Numbered from the stretch's first letter, positions 8,068 to 16,611 are shown. The stretch: 64,000 nt of DNA from Paraburkholderia sediminicola (GCF_902859805.1 NZ_CADIKC010000007.1:372001-436000), one strand, 5' to 3'. A program made the numbers and translations. Notes: generated by a model not told the origin, from the letters alone.

Positions 8068-8523
8068 TTACTTGCGGCGTACCGGCGTCTTGCGTGCGGT
8101 TTTCTTCGCAGCCGGCGCTTCGTCCTCTTCTTCCTCGTCGTCCGGTTCGCTCGCGCTGGCGCCACCGAACGGGTTCGGCGTGGACAGCTTGATGCGCACG
8201 GGCTTGTCGCCCCAGATTTCTTCGAGGTTGTAGTACTGGCGCAGCGCCGGTTGCAGGATGTGCACGATCGCGTCGCCGCAATCGACCAGCACCCATTCGC
8301 CGACGTCGTCACCTTCGGTGCTGATAACGTCGCCGCCGTTTTCCTTGACGCTCTCGCGCACGCTCGAAGCGAGCGCCTTGGTCTGGCGGTTCGAGGTGCC
8401 GGAGGCGACGATCACGCGATCGAACAGCGCGGTCAGGTGGCTGGTGTTGAACACCTTGATGTCTTGCGCTTTGACGTCTTCGAGAGCGTCGACGATCACG
8501 CGTTGCAGTTTGCGAATATCCAT
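8068..8523 (-). CDS. rsfS: Ribosomal silencing factor RsfS (Iojap family)
   Basis: Binds ribosomal protein L14 (uL14) and blocks 30S-50S joining under nutrient limitation. 151 residues from the ATG at 8523; the upstream in-frame codons lack similarity and overlap nadD. The Iojap core (about 1-113) shows DIKVFN, VIVASGTSNRQTKALA, WVLVDCGD and YYNLEEIWGDKPV. The last 35 residues form an unusual low-complexity tail, first acidic (EPDDEEEEDE), then basic (AAKKTARKTPVRRK), longer than in most bacteria. The gene starts 4 bp after the nadD stop. Confidence 0.95.
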   Translation of the reverse strand: MDIRKLQRVIVDALEDVKAQDIKVFNTSHLTALFDRVIVASGTSNRQTKALASSVRESVKENGGDVISTEGDDVGEWVLVDCGDAIVHILQPALRQYYNLEEIWGDKPVRIKLSTPNPFGGASASEPDDEEEEDEAPAAKKTARKTPVRRK

Positions 8524-8527
8524 GGGG

Positions 8528-9316
8528 TTACCGGTGGTACAGATGATGTTGAAGAATATAGTCCCACACCGCAGTGGGGACATGGCTTGCGGCCCGGGCC
8601 TGGCTCCTGTCTTGCGGTTCGCCGCCCGCGAGGGCGAGCCGCTGGGTCACCTGTTCGCGCAGATGCGCGCGAATGTCGGTGGCCGAGACGTTGAACGCAA
8701 GCGTCGTATCGATCAGCAAGTGCCCGCAGGGGGTGGCTTGCAGAACGTCGGCGCGGGCACGGCGCGCGTCGATTTCTTTCGCGACCACGGGCGGAATCGA
8801 TGCGAGGTCGAACCCGGGGCGCGTGGCCGCGCAAATATGAGCAAACTCGAACAGACGCCGCCAGTCGCGCCAGGTGTCGAGATGCACCAGTTGGTCCGCG
8901 CCGATCAGAAGCGCAATCGACGCATCCGGACCTTCGCGTTCACGCCATAACTGCAGCGTGTTGATCGTGTATGTCGGACCGTCGTGTTCGATCTCGTCGG
9001 TCGCCACCCGCACGGTCACACCCGGCAGCACCAACGCAGTGGCTGCGGCGCGGGTCATGGCCAGCCTGTGAACAGCCGCTGACACGTCCGTTTTCTGCCA
9101 TGGCTGGCCGGCCGGAAGCAACACCAGCTCGGTCAGGTTCAGCACCTCGGCGAAACGCCGCGCGAGCGCGAGGTGGCCGTCGTGGATCGGATCGAAAGTG
9201 CCGCCGAGCAGTCCAATCCGGCGAGGCAGGGCGACAGGATGAGCGTTCGGCTTCAGGTGAAGATCCTTTGTCGTGGTCACGTGGAGTACGGTGCGGGCCT
9301 GAAGCCTCACACCCAC
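8528..9316 (-). CDS. nadD: Nicotinate-mononucleotide adenylyltransferase
   Basis: Joins nicotinate mononucleotide and ATP to give nicotinate adenine dinucleotide, the penultimate step of NAD synthesis. The nucleotidyltransferase core begins with GLLGGTFDPIHDGHLALA (HxGH-type site) and ends with SATDIRAHLRE, the ISSTxIR-type signature. The only initiators upstream of the core are GTG codons. The one used here (9316) overlaps the hemF stop by 10 bp, while a second in-frame GTG (residue 13) would give a shorter protein; the start is therefore uncertain. The hemF-nadD-rsfS-rlmH spacing points to one transcript. Confidence 0.94.
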   Translation of the reverse strand: MGVRLQARTVLHVTTTKDLHLKPNAHPVALPRRIGLLGGTFDPIHDGHLALARRFAEVLNLTELVLLPAGQPWQKTDVSAAVHRLAMTRAAATALVLPGVTVRVATDEIEHDGPTYTINTLQLWREREGPDASIALLIGADQLVHLDTWRDWRRLFEFAHICAATRPGFDLASIPPVVAKEIDARRARADVLQATPCGHLLIDTTLAFNVSATDIRAHLREQVTQRLALAGGEPQDRSQARAASHVPTAVWDYILQHHLYHR

Positions 9317-10230
9317 TCGCGCGGCACGAGAAAATCGCTGTAAAGACGCGCTTCCGGCGTGCCCGGTTCGGGCTGCCAGTTGTAGCGCCAGTTCACCACA
9401 GGCGGCATCGACATCAGTATCGATTCGGTGCGTCCGCCGCTCTGCAGCCCAAACAGTGTGCCACGGTCGAAGACCAGATTGAACTCGACGTAGCGGCCGC
9501 GCCGGTATGCCTGGAAGTCACGCTCGGCTTCGCCGTACGGAATGTTGCGGCGCTTTTCGATGATCGGCATGTACGCTTTGAGGAATCCTTCGCCGACGCT
9601 TTTCAGCATCGCGAATGATTGATCGAAGCCCGGCGCCGAGAAATCGTCGAAGAAAATCCCGCCGATGCCACGCGGTTCATTGCGGTGCTTGAGGAAGAAG
9701 TATTCGTCACACCAACGCTTGAAACTCGGGTAGAGGTCGGCGCCATAAGGCTGCAGCGCGTCGCGGCACACACGATGGAAATGCTGCGCGTCTTCCTCGT
9801 AGCCGTAGTACGGCGTCAGGTCCATGCCGCCGCCGAACCAGAACACCGGCTCTTCGCCTGCCTTGGTCGCGATCAGCAGACGCACGTTCATATGCACGGT
9901 CGGGCAGTGCGGATTGTGCGGGTGCAGCACGAGCGAAACGCCCATGGCTTCAAAACCACGGCCGGCCAGTTGCGGGCGCGCGGCGCTGGCGGAACCCGGC
10001 AACGCGTCGCCTGCTACGTCCGAAAAACCAATGCCGGCCCGCTCGAAGAAGTTGCCACCTTCCAGAATCCGCGTGCAGCCGCCGCCGCGCAGCTTTTCGC
10101 CGGGGGCGCGCTGCCATGCGTCGGTCGCGAACGGCTTACCGTCGAACGCGCCGAGCGTGTCCGCGATATGCGTTTGCAGGCCTTGCAGCCAGCTGCGCAC
10201 GGCCTGTGCGTCGTAGCTCGAATCGGTCAT
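9307..10230 (-). CDS. hemF: Oxygen-dependent coproporphyrinogen III oxidase
   Basis: Converts coproporphyrinogen III to protoporphyrinogen IX with O2 in aerobic haem synthesis; cytoplasmic homodimer. 307 residues from the ATG at 10230 (MTDSSYDAQ), which matches the usual family N-terminus; a GTG at 10254 would add 8 residues. Signatures include FWFGGGMDLTPYYGYEED and FFLKHRNEPRGIGGIFFDDF. It is the first gene of a tight run into nadD and rsfS. The 206 bp upstream of it, up to the purD stop, are GC-rich and show no clear feature. Confidence 0.96.
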   Translation of the reverse strand: MTDSSYDAQAVRSWLQGLQTHIADTLGAFDGKPFATDAWQRAPGEKLRGGGCTRILEGGNFFERAGIGFSDVAGDALPGSASAARPQLAGRGFEAMGVSLVLHPHNPHCPTVHMNVRLLIATKAGEEPVFWFGGGMDLTPYYGYEEDAQHFHRVCRDALQPYGADLYPSFKRWCDEYFFLKHRNEPRGIGGIFFDDFSAPGFDQSFAMLKSVGEGFLKAYMPIIEKRRNIPYGEAERDFQAYRRGRYVEFNLVFDRGTLFGLQSGGRTESILMSMPPVVNWRYNWQPEPGTPEARLYSDFLVPREWV

Positions 10231-10460
10231 GAATGCAGATGCTGAGGGCGGCACGCTCGTCGTGCCGCGGGTTCTTCGTGAAGGGCGAGCACCGGGCCTT
10301 CGTCAGGATATTTCCGCGAAGGCGCGGTGCTACGGTCGTTCGCGCCGGGTGAAATGCCGATCAACCGGGGTGAGCCCACATGGAGCGGTGGGCGCCGCGA
10401 CGGCCGCGAAAACCCGCAGTGTAGCGCCGTTGGCGCTGCACGCGGGCGAGTGGGGCGGGC

Positions 10461-11759
10461 TTAGTGCTTGCCTTCGGTCTTGGCGTCGTGCTTACGGTTC
10501 AAGGCGCGGTAGCCGATGTCGCGGCGATATTGCATGCCGTCGAACGAAATCTGGTTGATCGTCTCGTACGCGACCGATTGCGCGCTGCGCACCGAATCCG
10601 CCAGACCGACCACACACAGCACACGGCCGCCCGAGGTGGTCAGCTTGCCGTCCGCCAGCGTGGTGCCGGCGTGGAAAGTGACCGAATCGCCGGTTTCCGC
10701 CGGGATATCGCTGATCCGGTCACCCTTGCGCGGTGTCTCCGGATAGTTGTACGCGGCGAGCACCACGCCGAGCGCGGTACGGCGGTCCCATTCGAGTTCG
10801 ATCGTATCGAGCGTGCCGGCGATGGCCTGCTCGACGACCTTCGAAAAGTCGCCTTTCAGGCGCGCCATGATCGGCTGCGTTTCCGGGTCGCCCATCCGGC
10901 AGTTGAATTCGAGCGTCTTCGGGTTGCCCTGCGCGTCGATCATCAGGCCGGCGTAGAGGAAGCCCGTAAAACGGATGCCTTCCTTCTCCATGCCACGCAC
11001 AGTCGGCTGGATGATTTCGCGCATCACGCGTGCATGCAGTTGCGGCGTGACGATCGGCGCGGGCGAATAGGCGCCCATGCCGCCGGTGTTCGGACCCTGA
11101 TCGGCGTCGAGCAGACGCTTGTGATCCTGGCTCGAAGCGAGCGCCAGCACGTGCTTCCCGTCTACCATCACGATGAAGCTGGCTTCTTCGCCGGCGAGAA
11201 ATTCCTCGATCACGACGCGCGCGCCGGCATCGCCTAGCTTGTTGTCCGACAGCATCATGTCGACGGCGGCGTGCGCTTCTTCCAGCGTTTGCGCAACCAC
11301 GACGCCCTTGCCGGCAGCGAGGCCGTCGGCCTTGATCACGATCGGCGCGCCCTTGGCGTCCAGATACGCGTGCGCGGCGGCGACGTCGGCGAAGGTTTCG
11401 TATTCGGCGGTCGGGATCGCGTGGCGCTTCATGAACGCCTTGGCAAAATCTTTCGAGCTTTCGAGCTGCGCGGCTTCCTTGCTCGGCCCGAAAATCTTCA
11501 GACCGCGCGAGCGGAACAGGTTGACGATACCTGCGGCGAGCGGCCCTTCCGGCCCGACCAGCGTGAAGGCGATCTGTTCTTTCTCGACGAAATCGGCGAG
11601 TTCGGCCGGATCGGTGATGTCGATATTGCGCAGACGCTCGTCCTGGGCGGTGCCGCCATTGCCGGGCGCAACGTAGACGAGCTGAACCCGCGGCGATTGC
11701 GCGAGCTTCCATGCCAGCGCATGTTCGCGACCGCCGGAACCGACGACGAGTAACTTCAT
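10461..11759 (-). CDS. purD: Phosphoribosylamine-glycine ligase (GAR synthetase)
   Basis: Second step of de novo purine synthesis: ATP-dependent ligation of glycine to 5-phosphoribosylamine. 432 residues. The N-terminal domain opens MKLLVVGSGGREHALAWKL. The ATP-grasp domain carries KADGLAAGKGVVV and GPNTGGMGAYSPAP, and the C-terminal part includes EFNCRMGDPETQ. It lies between yebC and hemF on the same strand, but gaps of more than 200 bp on both sides suggest its own promoter. Confidence 0.97.
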   Translation of the reverse strand: MKLLVVGSGGREHALAWKLAQSPRVQLVYVAPGNGGTAQDERLRNIDITDPAELADFVEKEQIAFTLVGPEGPLAAGIVNLFRSRGLKIFGPSKEAAQLESSKDFAKAFMKRHAIPTAEYETFADVAAAHAYLDAKGAPIVIKADGLAAGKGVVVAQTLEEAHAAVDMMLSDNKLGDAGARVVIEEFLAGEEASFIVMVDGKHVLALASSQDHKRLLDADQGPNTGGMGAYSPAPIVTPQLHARVMREIIQPTVRGMEKEGIRFTGFLYAGLMIDAQGNPKTLEFNCRMGDPETQPIMARLKGDFSKVVEQAIAGTLDTIELEWDRRTALGVVLAAYNYPETPRKGDRISDIPAETGDSVTFHAGTTLADGKLTTSGGRVLCVVGLADSVRSAQSVAYETINQISFDGMQYRRDIGYRALNRKHDAKTEGKH

Positions 11760-11787
11760 GTGAATCCCCGAGACTTAAAAACCATAA

Positions 11788-11813
11788 ACGGCTGAAGCGT
11801 CACGCTCAGCCGT
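11788..11813 (-). terminator. Probable terminator of the yebC transcript
   Basis: Minus strand: ACGGCTGAGCG / CGCTTCAGCCGT with one bulged base and a short loop, followed by TTTATGGTTTTTAAG. It lies 186 bp past the yebC stop and just before the purD start, so it could also act as a purD leader hairpin. Confidence 0.5.
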
Positions 11814-11998
11814 GGAATAACAGCGAGGTTTGCAATGGGCCCGCAGCCAGGGAGCGGCGCAGGGCACATAGCGAACCCGGGTGGTGGCGGTGTTGAAGCC
11901 CCAACCAACGCCCGCTCTGCAGCAACGCGAATGCTAACCGGCGGCGCGGGCGTGTGGTTCGGATGCAGATCCACACGCCAGGCGCTGCCGGGATACGC

Positions 11999-12727
11999 TC
12001 ATTCGTCGGCGATCGCGGCGTTTGTATAGACTTCCTGCACGTCGTCCAGACTTTCCAGCGCGTCGAGCAGCTTCTGCATTTTCACAGCGTCTTCGCCCGT
12101 GAATTCGACTTCCGTCTGAGGTTTCATCGTCACCTCGGCCAACTCGGCCTTGAAGCCCGTGGCTTCGAGCGCGGTCTTCACCTTCGGGAAATCGTTCGGC
12201 GGGCACAGCACTTCGATACTGCCGTCTTCGTTCGTGACGACGTCTTCGGCGCCGGCTTCGAGCGCGGCTTCCATCAGCTTGTCTTCCGGCGTGCCGGGCG
12301 CGAACAGGAACTGGCCGACGTGATCGAACATGAACGACACCGAGCCGTCCGTGCCCATGTTGCCGCCGTTCTTCGAGAACGCGTGACGCACGTCCGCCAC
12401 CGTACGGGTGCGGTTGTCGGTCATGGTGTCCACGATCACTGCCGCGCCGCCGATGCCGTAGCCTTCGTAGCGGATTTCTTCGTAGTTTGCGCCATCGACC
12501 CCGCCCACACCGCGTTGAATCGCACGGTTGACGTTATCTTTCGGCATGTTGGCGTCGTACGCCTTTTCGACGGCGAGCCGCAGACGCGGGTTCGAGTCGA
12601 TGTCGCCGCCACCCATGCGGGCTGCTACCTGAATTTCCTTGATGAGCCGCGTCCAGACCTTGCCGCGCTTGGCGTCTGCCGCTGCTTTTTTATGCTTGAT
12701 GTTGGCCCATTTCGAATGACCCGCCAT
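11999..12727 (-). CDS. yebC: YebC/PmpR-family protein (DNA-binding regulator or translation factor)
   Basis: Widely conserved cytoplasmic protein, described as a transcriptional regulator in some species and lately linked to relief of ribosome stalling on proline stretches. 242 residues from the ATG at 12727, which has GGAG 8 bases upstream and the invariant N-terminus MAGHSKWANIKHKKAA. Family blocks GGDIDSNPRLRLAV, NMPKDNVNRAI and YEGYGIGGAAVIVD are intact. In many bacteria it neighbours ruvC; here it sits between upp and purD. Its 5' region contains several short hairpins. Confidence 0.95.
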   Translation of the reverse strand: MAGHSKWANIKHKKAAADAKRGKVWTRLIKEIQVAARMGGGDIDSNPRLRLAVEKAYDANMPKDNVNRAIQRGVGGVDGANYEEIRYEGYGIGGAAVIVDTMTDNRTRTVADVRHAFSKNGGNMGTDGSVSFMFDHVGQFLFAPGTPEDKLMEAALEAGAEDVVTNEDGSIEVLCPPNDFPKVKTALEATGFKAELAEVTMKPQTEVEFTGEDAVKMQKLLDALESLDDVQEVYTNAAIADE

Positions 12728-13165
12728 ACTTTTCTCCGTCGCGCGCGCCAGTGGGACGCACGCATAGTGCAATTGTCGTTGCGATGTCGGGCGCGCGGCG
12801 CTGCTGATTGCGGCCTTGCGCCTCGATGTCAAACCGCTCGGCGCCGGACCGCCCGGTGTCAGGCTTTCCTCAGCTTGATCGCGCCCGGCCAGCCCGGCTA
12901 GCGGGACCGAAGGTCGGCAGCGGGTGGGGCGGGGCAGGACGGTCAGCGGGCGGCTCAGCGGCGTTCAAGTGCGCCGGTCCCGGCAGACCCGGCGTAAAGG
13001 CGTGATGCACTGCCTGGCAGTGCAAGTCGAGCCGCTCTTTGAGCGGATTCGAATTTTATCACGCCGCAGGGGTGCGGCAGAGGAGAGCGTAGTCGGAAAT
13101 CGCGGGGAAACTGCGCGGTGGCGGCGTGTTGCGCGCGCCGCCCCGCTGTTTTCTTCGGCCCGCTG
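12728..13165. other. 438-bp intergenic region with three short hairpins
   Basis: Between the yebC start and upp stop no convincing ORF was found. Three perfect inverted repeats are clustered: TGCACTGC/GCAGTGCA (13006-13013, 13017-13024), CCGCTC/GAGCGG (13032-13037, 13041-13046) and GCCGCA/TGCGGC (13063-13068, 13073-13078). A GATAAAATTCGAATC stretch lies between the last two on the minus strand. They may form a structured yebC leader, a small RNA, or upp 3' structure. Confidence 0.35.
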
Positions 13166-13816
13166 TCAGTTTTTCGTGCCGAACAGGCGGTCGCCGGCGT
13201 CGCCGAGACCCGGCACGATGTACGCGTGCTCGTTCAGGTGCGAATCGAGCGACGCCACGTACAGCTTGACGTCCGGATGCGCGTCCTGGAACACCTGCAC
13301 ACCTTCCGGCGCGGCCACCAGCGCGAGGAACATGATGTTCTCGCCGCTCACGTTGCGGCGCTTGAGCACGTCCACCGCGTGCACGGCCGAATAACCGGTT
13401 GCGACCATCGGATCGCACAGAATGAACACGCGGTCTTCCAGATCCGGCAGGCGCACCAGATACTCGACCGGGCGATGGTCCTCGGCACGATACACGCCGA
13501 TGTGGCCCACGCGCGCCGACGGCACCAGTTCCAGCAGGCCGTCCGACATGCCGATACCGGCACGCAGCACCGGCACGATCGCCAGTTTCTTGCCGGCGAT
13601 CACCGGCGCGTCGATCTCGACCAGCGGCGTGGTGAGGCGGCGCGTGGTCATCGGCAGATTGCGGGTGATCTCGTAGCCCATCAGCAGGGTGATCTCGCGC
13701 AGCAGTTCGCGGAACGTGCGGGTCGAGGTGTCCCGGTCGCGCATATGCGACAGCTTGTGCTGGATCAGCGGGTGATCGAGGATGAAAAGATTGGGAAAAC
13801 GGCTGTCCTGGGTCAT
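13166..13816 (-). CDS. upp: Uracil phosphoribosyltransferase
   Basis: Pyrimidine salvage: converts uracil and PRPP to UMP. 216 residues from the ATG at 13816 (MTQDSRFPNLF), the standard length; the ORF is open much further upstream but that part is not conserved. Typical features are HPLIQHKLSHMRD at the N-terminus, the PRPP loop CDPMVATGYSA, and the C-terminal uracil-binding region ending VPGLGDAGDRLFGT. It is divergently arranged with the SDR gene at 14053, sharing a 236-bp promoter region. Confidence 0.97.
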   Translation of the reverse strand: MTQDSRFPNLFILDHPLIQHKLSHMRDRDTSTRTFRELLREITLLMGYEITRNLPMTTRRLTTPLVEIDAPVIAGKKLAIVPVLRAGIGMSDGLLELVPSARVGHIGVYRAEDHRPVEYLVRLPDLEDRVFILCDPMVATGYSAVHAVDVLKRRNVSGENIMFLALVAAPEGVQVFQDAHPDVKLYVASLDSHLNEHAYIVPGLGDAGDRLFGTKN

Positions 13817-13962
13817 GGCGGGGGCGCAAGCGGCGGCTAGAGGGATCGGTTTGGCGGTCCGCGCGGCCTGAAACCGGCGGGCGGACGCGCCACGGCGCAA
13901 GTTTACCGAAAGAGTGGCGCCGGAAGATACCGGAGATTGCAGTGGGCCGGCGCAGTCCGGCA

Positions 13963-13981
13963 CCGATTCTTCTAGAATCGG
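13963..13981. repeat. 8-bp inverted repeat in the upp/SDR divergent promoter region
   Basis: CCGATTCT (13963-13970) and AGAATCGG (13974-13981) around a 3-base centre, 72 bp before the SDR start. It could be an operator for either divergent gene. No -35/-10 pair was found that fits it cleanly. Confidence 0.35.
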
Positions 13982-14052
13982 GGGAAACTTTGCCACGATC
14001 GGGCAACCGCGGGACGATCCCCGCGCCACGACTACGTCATGAGGATAGACAC

Positions 14053-14835
14053 ATGGACATGGGAATCGCAGGACGCACCGCGCTGGTTTGCGCGGCCAGC
14101 AAGGGTCTGGGGCGCGGCTGCGCGGAAGCGCTGGCAGCCGAAGGCGTCAACCTGACGATCGTCGCGCGCACGGCCGAGACGCTCGAGGCAACCGCCGCCG
14201 AGATTCGCAAGCAGAGCGGCGTCGAGGTGAAAACGGTGGCGTGCGACATCACCACGCCCGAAGGGCGCGCCGCGGCGCTTGCCGCCTGTCCGCAGCCGGA
14301 CATTCTGGTCAACAACGCGGGCGGGCCGCCGCCGGGCGACTTTCGCAACTTCACGCATGAAGACTGGATTCGCGCGCTGGAGAGCAACATGCTGACGCCG
14401 ATCGAGCTGATCCGCGCGACTATCGACGGGATGAGCGAGCGCGGCTTTGGGCGCATCGTCAACATCACGAGCTCGGCGGTCAAGGCGCCGATCGACGTGC
14501 TCAGCCTGTCCAACGGTGCGCGGTCTGGGTTGACCGGCTTCGTGGCGGGACTGGCGCGCAGCAAGGTGGCCGCCTCGGGCGTGACGATCAACAGCCTGCT
14601 GCCGGGCCTGTTCGACACCGACCGCATCGCCACCACCTTCGCGGCGCAAGCCAACGCGCAACACATTTCCGTCGACGATGCGCGCAAGCAGCGCATGAAG
14701 ACGATCCCCGCCGGCCGTTTCGGCACGCGCGACGAATTCGGCCGCGCCTGTGCGTTTCTGTGCAGCGTGCATGCCGGCTACATCACCGGGCAGAACTGGC
14801 TGATGGACGGCGGCGCCTACCCCGGTACGTTCTGA
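14053..14835 (+). CDS. Atypical SDR-family oxidoreductase lacking the YxxxK pair
   Basis: 260-residue Rossmann-fold short-chain dehydrogenase/reductase relative. The cofactor loop reads AASKGLGRGCAEALA instead of TGxxxGIG, and NNAGG is present. At the usual catalytic site the Ser segment (NITSSAVKAP) is followed by LSLSNGARSGLTG, so the Tyr and Lys of YxxxK are both absent. This occurs in a recognised divergent SDR subgroup and suggests either a different mechanism or loss of activity. The GAGGA Shine-Dalgarno at 14040-14044 fixes the ATG at 14053. mgsA follows 76 bp later. The substrate is unknown. Confidence 0.85.
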   Translation: MDMGIAGRTALVCAASKGLGRGCAEALAAEGVNLTIVARTAETLEATAAEIRKQSGVEVKTVACDITTPEGRAAALAACPQPDILVNNAGGPPPGDFRNFTHEDWIRALESNMLTPIELIRATIDGMSERGFGRIVNITSSAVKAPIDVLSLSNGARSGLTGFVAGLARSKVAASGVTINSLLPGLFDTDRIATTFAAQANAQHISVDDARKQRMKTIPAGRFGTRDEFGRACAFLCSVHAGYITGQNWLMDGGAYPGTF

Positions 14836-14911
14836 GCGTGTACGTTCTGACGCACCAGCATCACCTTCACTACAACAACGACAATCACAACGGTTTCAGG
14901 AGTCTTACGTC

Positions 14912-15301
14912 ATGAGCACCCGCATTGCGCTGATCGCGCACGATCACAAGAAAGACGACATCGTCAAACTGGCCGGCGAATACGTCGATACGCTCAGGCG
15001 CTGCGAGATCGTCGCGACCGGCACGACGGGCACGCGCATTGGCGACGCACATGGCTTGACGGTCGAGCGCATGTTATCCGGCCCGCACGGCGGCGACCTG
15101 CAGATCGGCGCGCAGCTTGCGGAAGGGCGGGTGGACATGGTGATCTTCCTGCGCGACCCGATGACGCCGCAGCCGCACGAACCAGACATCAACGCACTGG
15201 TACGCGCCTGCGACGTTCACAACATTCCATGCGCCACCAATATTTCGACCGCGCGAATGATTCTCGACGTGCTGGCCTTGCGCCTCACACAGCAGGTTTG
15301 A
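14912..15301 (+). CDS. mgsA: Methylglyoxal synthase
   Basis: Converts dihydroxyacetone phosphate to methylglyoxal and phosphate, a bypass of lower glycolysis under phosphate limitation or sugar overload. 129 residues, a typical compact length. Visible landmarks are the N-terminal RIALIAHDHKKDD, the phosphate-binding TGTTG, SGPHGGDLQIG, and the active-site segment VIFLRDPM with downstream HEPDI and the final ARMILD block. It sits between the SDR and the quinone oxidoreductase on the same strand. Confidence 0.95.
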   Translation: MSTRIALIAHDHKKDDIVKLAGEYVDTLRRCEIVATGTTGTRIGDAHGLTVERMLSGPHGGDLQIGAQLAEGRVDMVIFLRDPMTPQPHEPDINALVRACDVHNIPCATNISTARMILDVLALRLTQQV

Positions 15302-15351
15302 GCCAACGCGGCGGCGCTTTACGATCAAGCTGAATCACACATCAAGGAGAC

Positions 15352-16329
15352 ATGATGGTCAAAGCAATCCGATTCGACAAAACCGGCGGCCCGGAGGTCA
15401 TGAAATGGGTCGACGTCGAAGTGGGCGAGCCAGGTACGGGCGAGATTCGCATCAAGCAGACCGCGGTCGGCTTGAACTATATCGATGTGTATTTCCGCAC
15501 GGGTTTGTATCCGTTGCCGTTGCCCGGTGGCTTGGGCATGGAAGCGGCCGGTGAGGTGACGGCAGTCGGCGCTGGCGTGACCGGTCTCAAAGCAGGCGAT
15601 CGCGTTGCGTACGTGGCGCGTCCGCCTGGCGCCTACACCCAGGAGCGTGTGTTGCCGGCGGCGCATGTCGTCAAGGTGCCGGACGCGGTGAGCGATGAGC
15701 AGGCGGCCTCCGTCATGCTGCAAGGGCTGACCGCCCAATATCTGCTGCGCCGTACGTATCCGGTGAAGGCTGGCGACACGATCCTGATTCAGGCTGCGGC
15801 CGGGGGCGTCGGTTTGCTGGCTTGCCAATGGGCGAAGGCGCTGGGCGCAACGGTGATCGGCACGGTCGGCTCCGACGAGAAAGCCGAGATCGCCAAAGCA
15901 CACGGCTGTGACCATCCCATCGTCTACACGCGCGAAAACTTCACCAAGCGCGTGCGCGAGATCACCAACGGCGCGGGTGTGCCGGTGGTGTACGACTCGA
16001 TTGGTAAAGACACGTTTACGGGCTCGCTCGATTGCCTCGCGCCTCTTGGCCTTTTCGTGAGCTTCGGTAATGCCTCGGGACCGTTGCCGCCGATCGATTC
16101 GTCTGAATTTGCCGGACGCGGTTCGCTGTTCTTTACGCGCCCCACGCTGTTTACCTACATCGCGAAGCGCAGTGACTACGAGGCGATGTCCGCCGAACTG
16201 TTCGATATGCTGGTGTCGGGCAAGGTGAAGGCGAGCATCAATCAGCGCTACGCGCTGGCTGATGTCGGGCAAGCGCATGCGGACCTCGAAGGGCGCCGCA
16301 CCACCGGTTCGACGGTTCTGCTGCCGTAG
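15352..16329 (+). CDS. Quinone oxidoreductase, zinc-independent MDR family
   Basis: 325-residue NADPH:quinone reductase-like enzyme of the medium-chain dehydrogenase superfamily, without the zinc ligands of alcohol dehydrogenases. The N-terminal GroES-like domain has GLNYIDVYFRTGLYP and GMEAAGEV. The Rossmann segment is IQAAAGGVGLLACQWAKALGA, and the quinone-reductase signature NGAGVPVVYDSIGKDTF follows. AAGGAGA precedes two adjacent ATG codons (15352 and 15355), and either may be used. The gene ends the plus-strand run before a strong terminator. Confidence 0.92.
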   Translation: MMVKAIRFDKTGGPEVMKWVDVEVGEPGTGEIRIKQTAVGLNYIDVYFRTGLYPLPLPGGLGMEAAGEVTAVGAGVTGLKAGDRVAYVARPPGAYTQERVLPAAHVVKVPDAVSDEQAASVMLQGLTAQYLLRRTYPVKAGDTILIQAAAGGVGLLACQWAKALGATVIGTVGSDEKAEIAKAHGCDHPIVYTRENFTKRVREITNGAGVPVVYDSIGKDTFTGSLDCLAPLGLFVSFGNASGPLPPIDSSEFAGRGSLFFTRPTLFTYIAKRSDYEAMSAELFDMLVSGKVKASINQRYALADVGQAHADLEGRRTTGSTVLLP

Positions 16330-16363
16330 ACGCGAAAGACCGCAAACCCATACCCAGCGCCCC

Positions 16364-16397
16364 AAGGCCGTTCCATCCCACGATGGAACGGCCTTTT
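16364..16397 (+). terminator. Strong Rho-independent terminator after the quinone oxidoreductase
   Basis: A perfect 14-bp stem (16364-16377 with 16382-16395), CCAC loop and TTTT tail. It separates the mgsA/oxidoreductase run from the kdp operon. Confidence 0.92.
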
Positions 16398-16408
16398 CCG
16401 TTTACGCG

Positions 16409-16463
16409 ATTTTTACATCCCATCTCAGATCTTTGACCAGCCCTTTACGCGGATCGGCATAAC
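16409..16463 (+). promoter_or_regulatory. kdp promoter with putative KdpE-binding site
   Basis: ATTTTTACATCCC (16409-16421) closely resembles the T-rich/TACACCCC box bound by KdpE in Escherichia coli. It is followed by TTGACC (16433-16438) and CATAAC (16458-16463, 19-bp spacer). The box centre falls about 55 bases upstream of the predicted start, as in the known kdp promoter. This is inferred by similarity only. Confidence 0.55.
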
Positions 16464-16500
16464 GTTGCACCTATCCAAAGTCCGTGAATGGGGAATAAAA

Positions 16501-16611
16501 ATGGATGTGCTGTATGTCGGGGGGCTGGTGCTGTTTTCCGCGCTGACCTTTGCTTTGATTGCCGGCTGCGAGAAGTTGATGCAGTTCCGGCGTGGCCAGG
16601 GAGCGCGCTAA
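16501..16611 (+). CDS. 36-residue single-helix membrane protein preceding kdpF
   Basis: ATG at 16501 after GGGGAATAAAA, ending in TAA at 16609-16611, which overlaps the kdpF ATG by one base (TAATG). The product MDVLYVGGLVLFSALTFALI continues to a short basic tail with EKLMQFRRGQ, giving one transmembrane helix with the positive end presumably inside. Translational coupling to kdpF argues that it is real. Small ORFs of this kind occur before kdpF in other proteobacteria but have no assigned function. It may be an accessory subunit like KdpF, or a leader that couples translation. Confidence 0.7.
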   Translation: MDVLYVGGLVLFSALTFALIAGCEKLMQFRRGQGAR

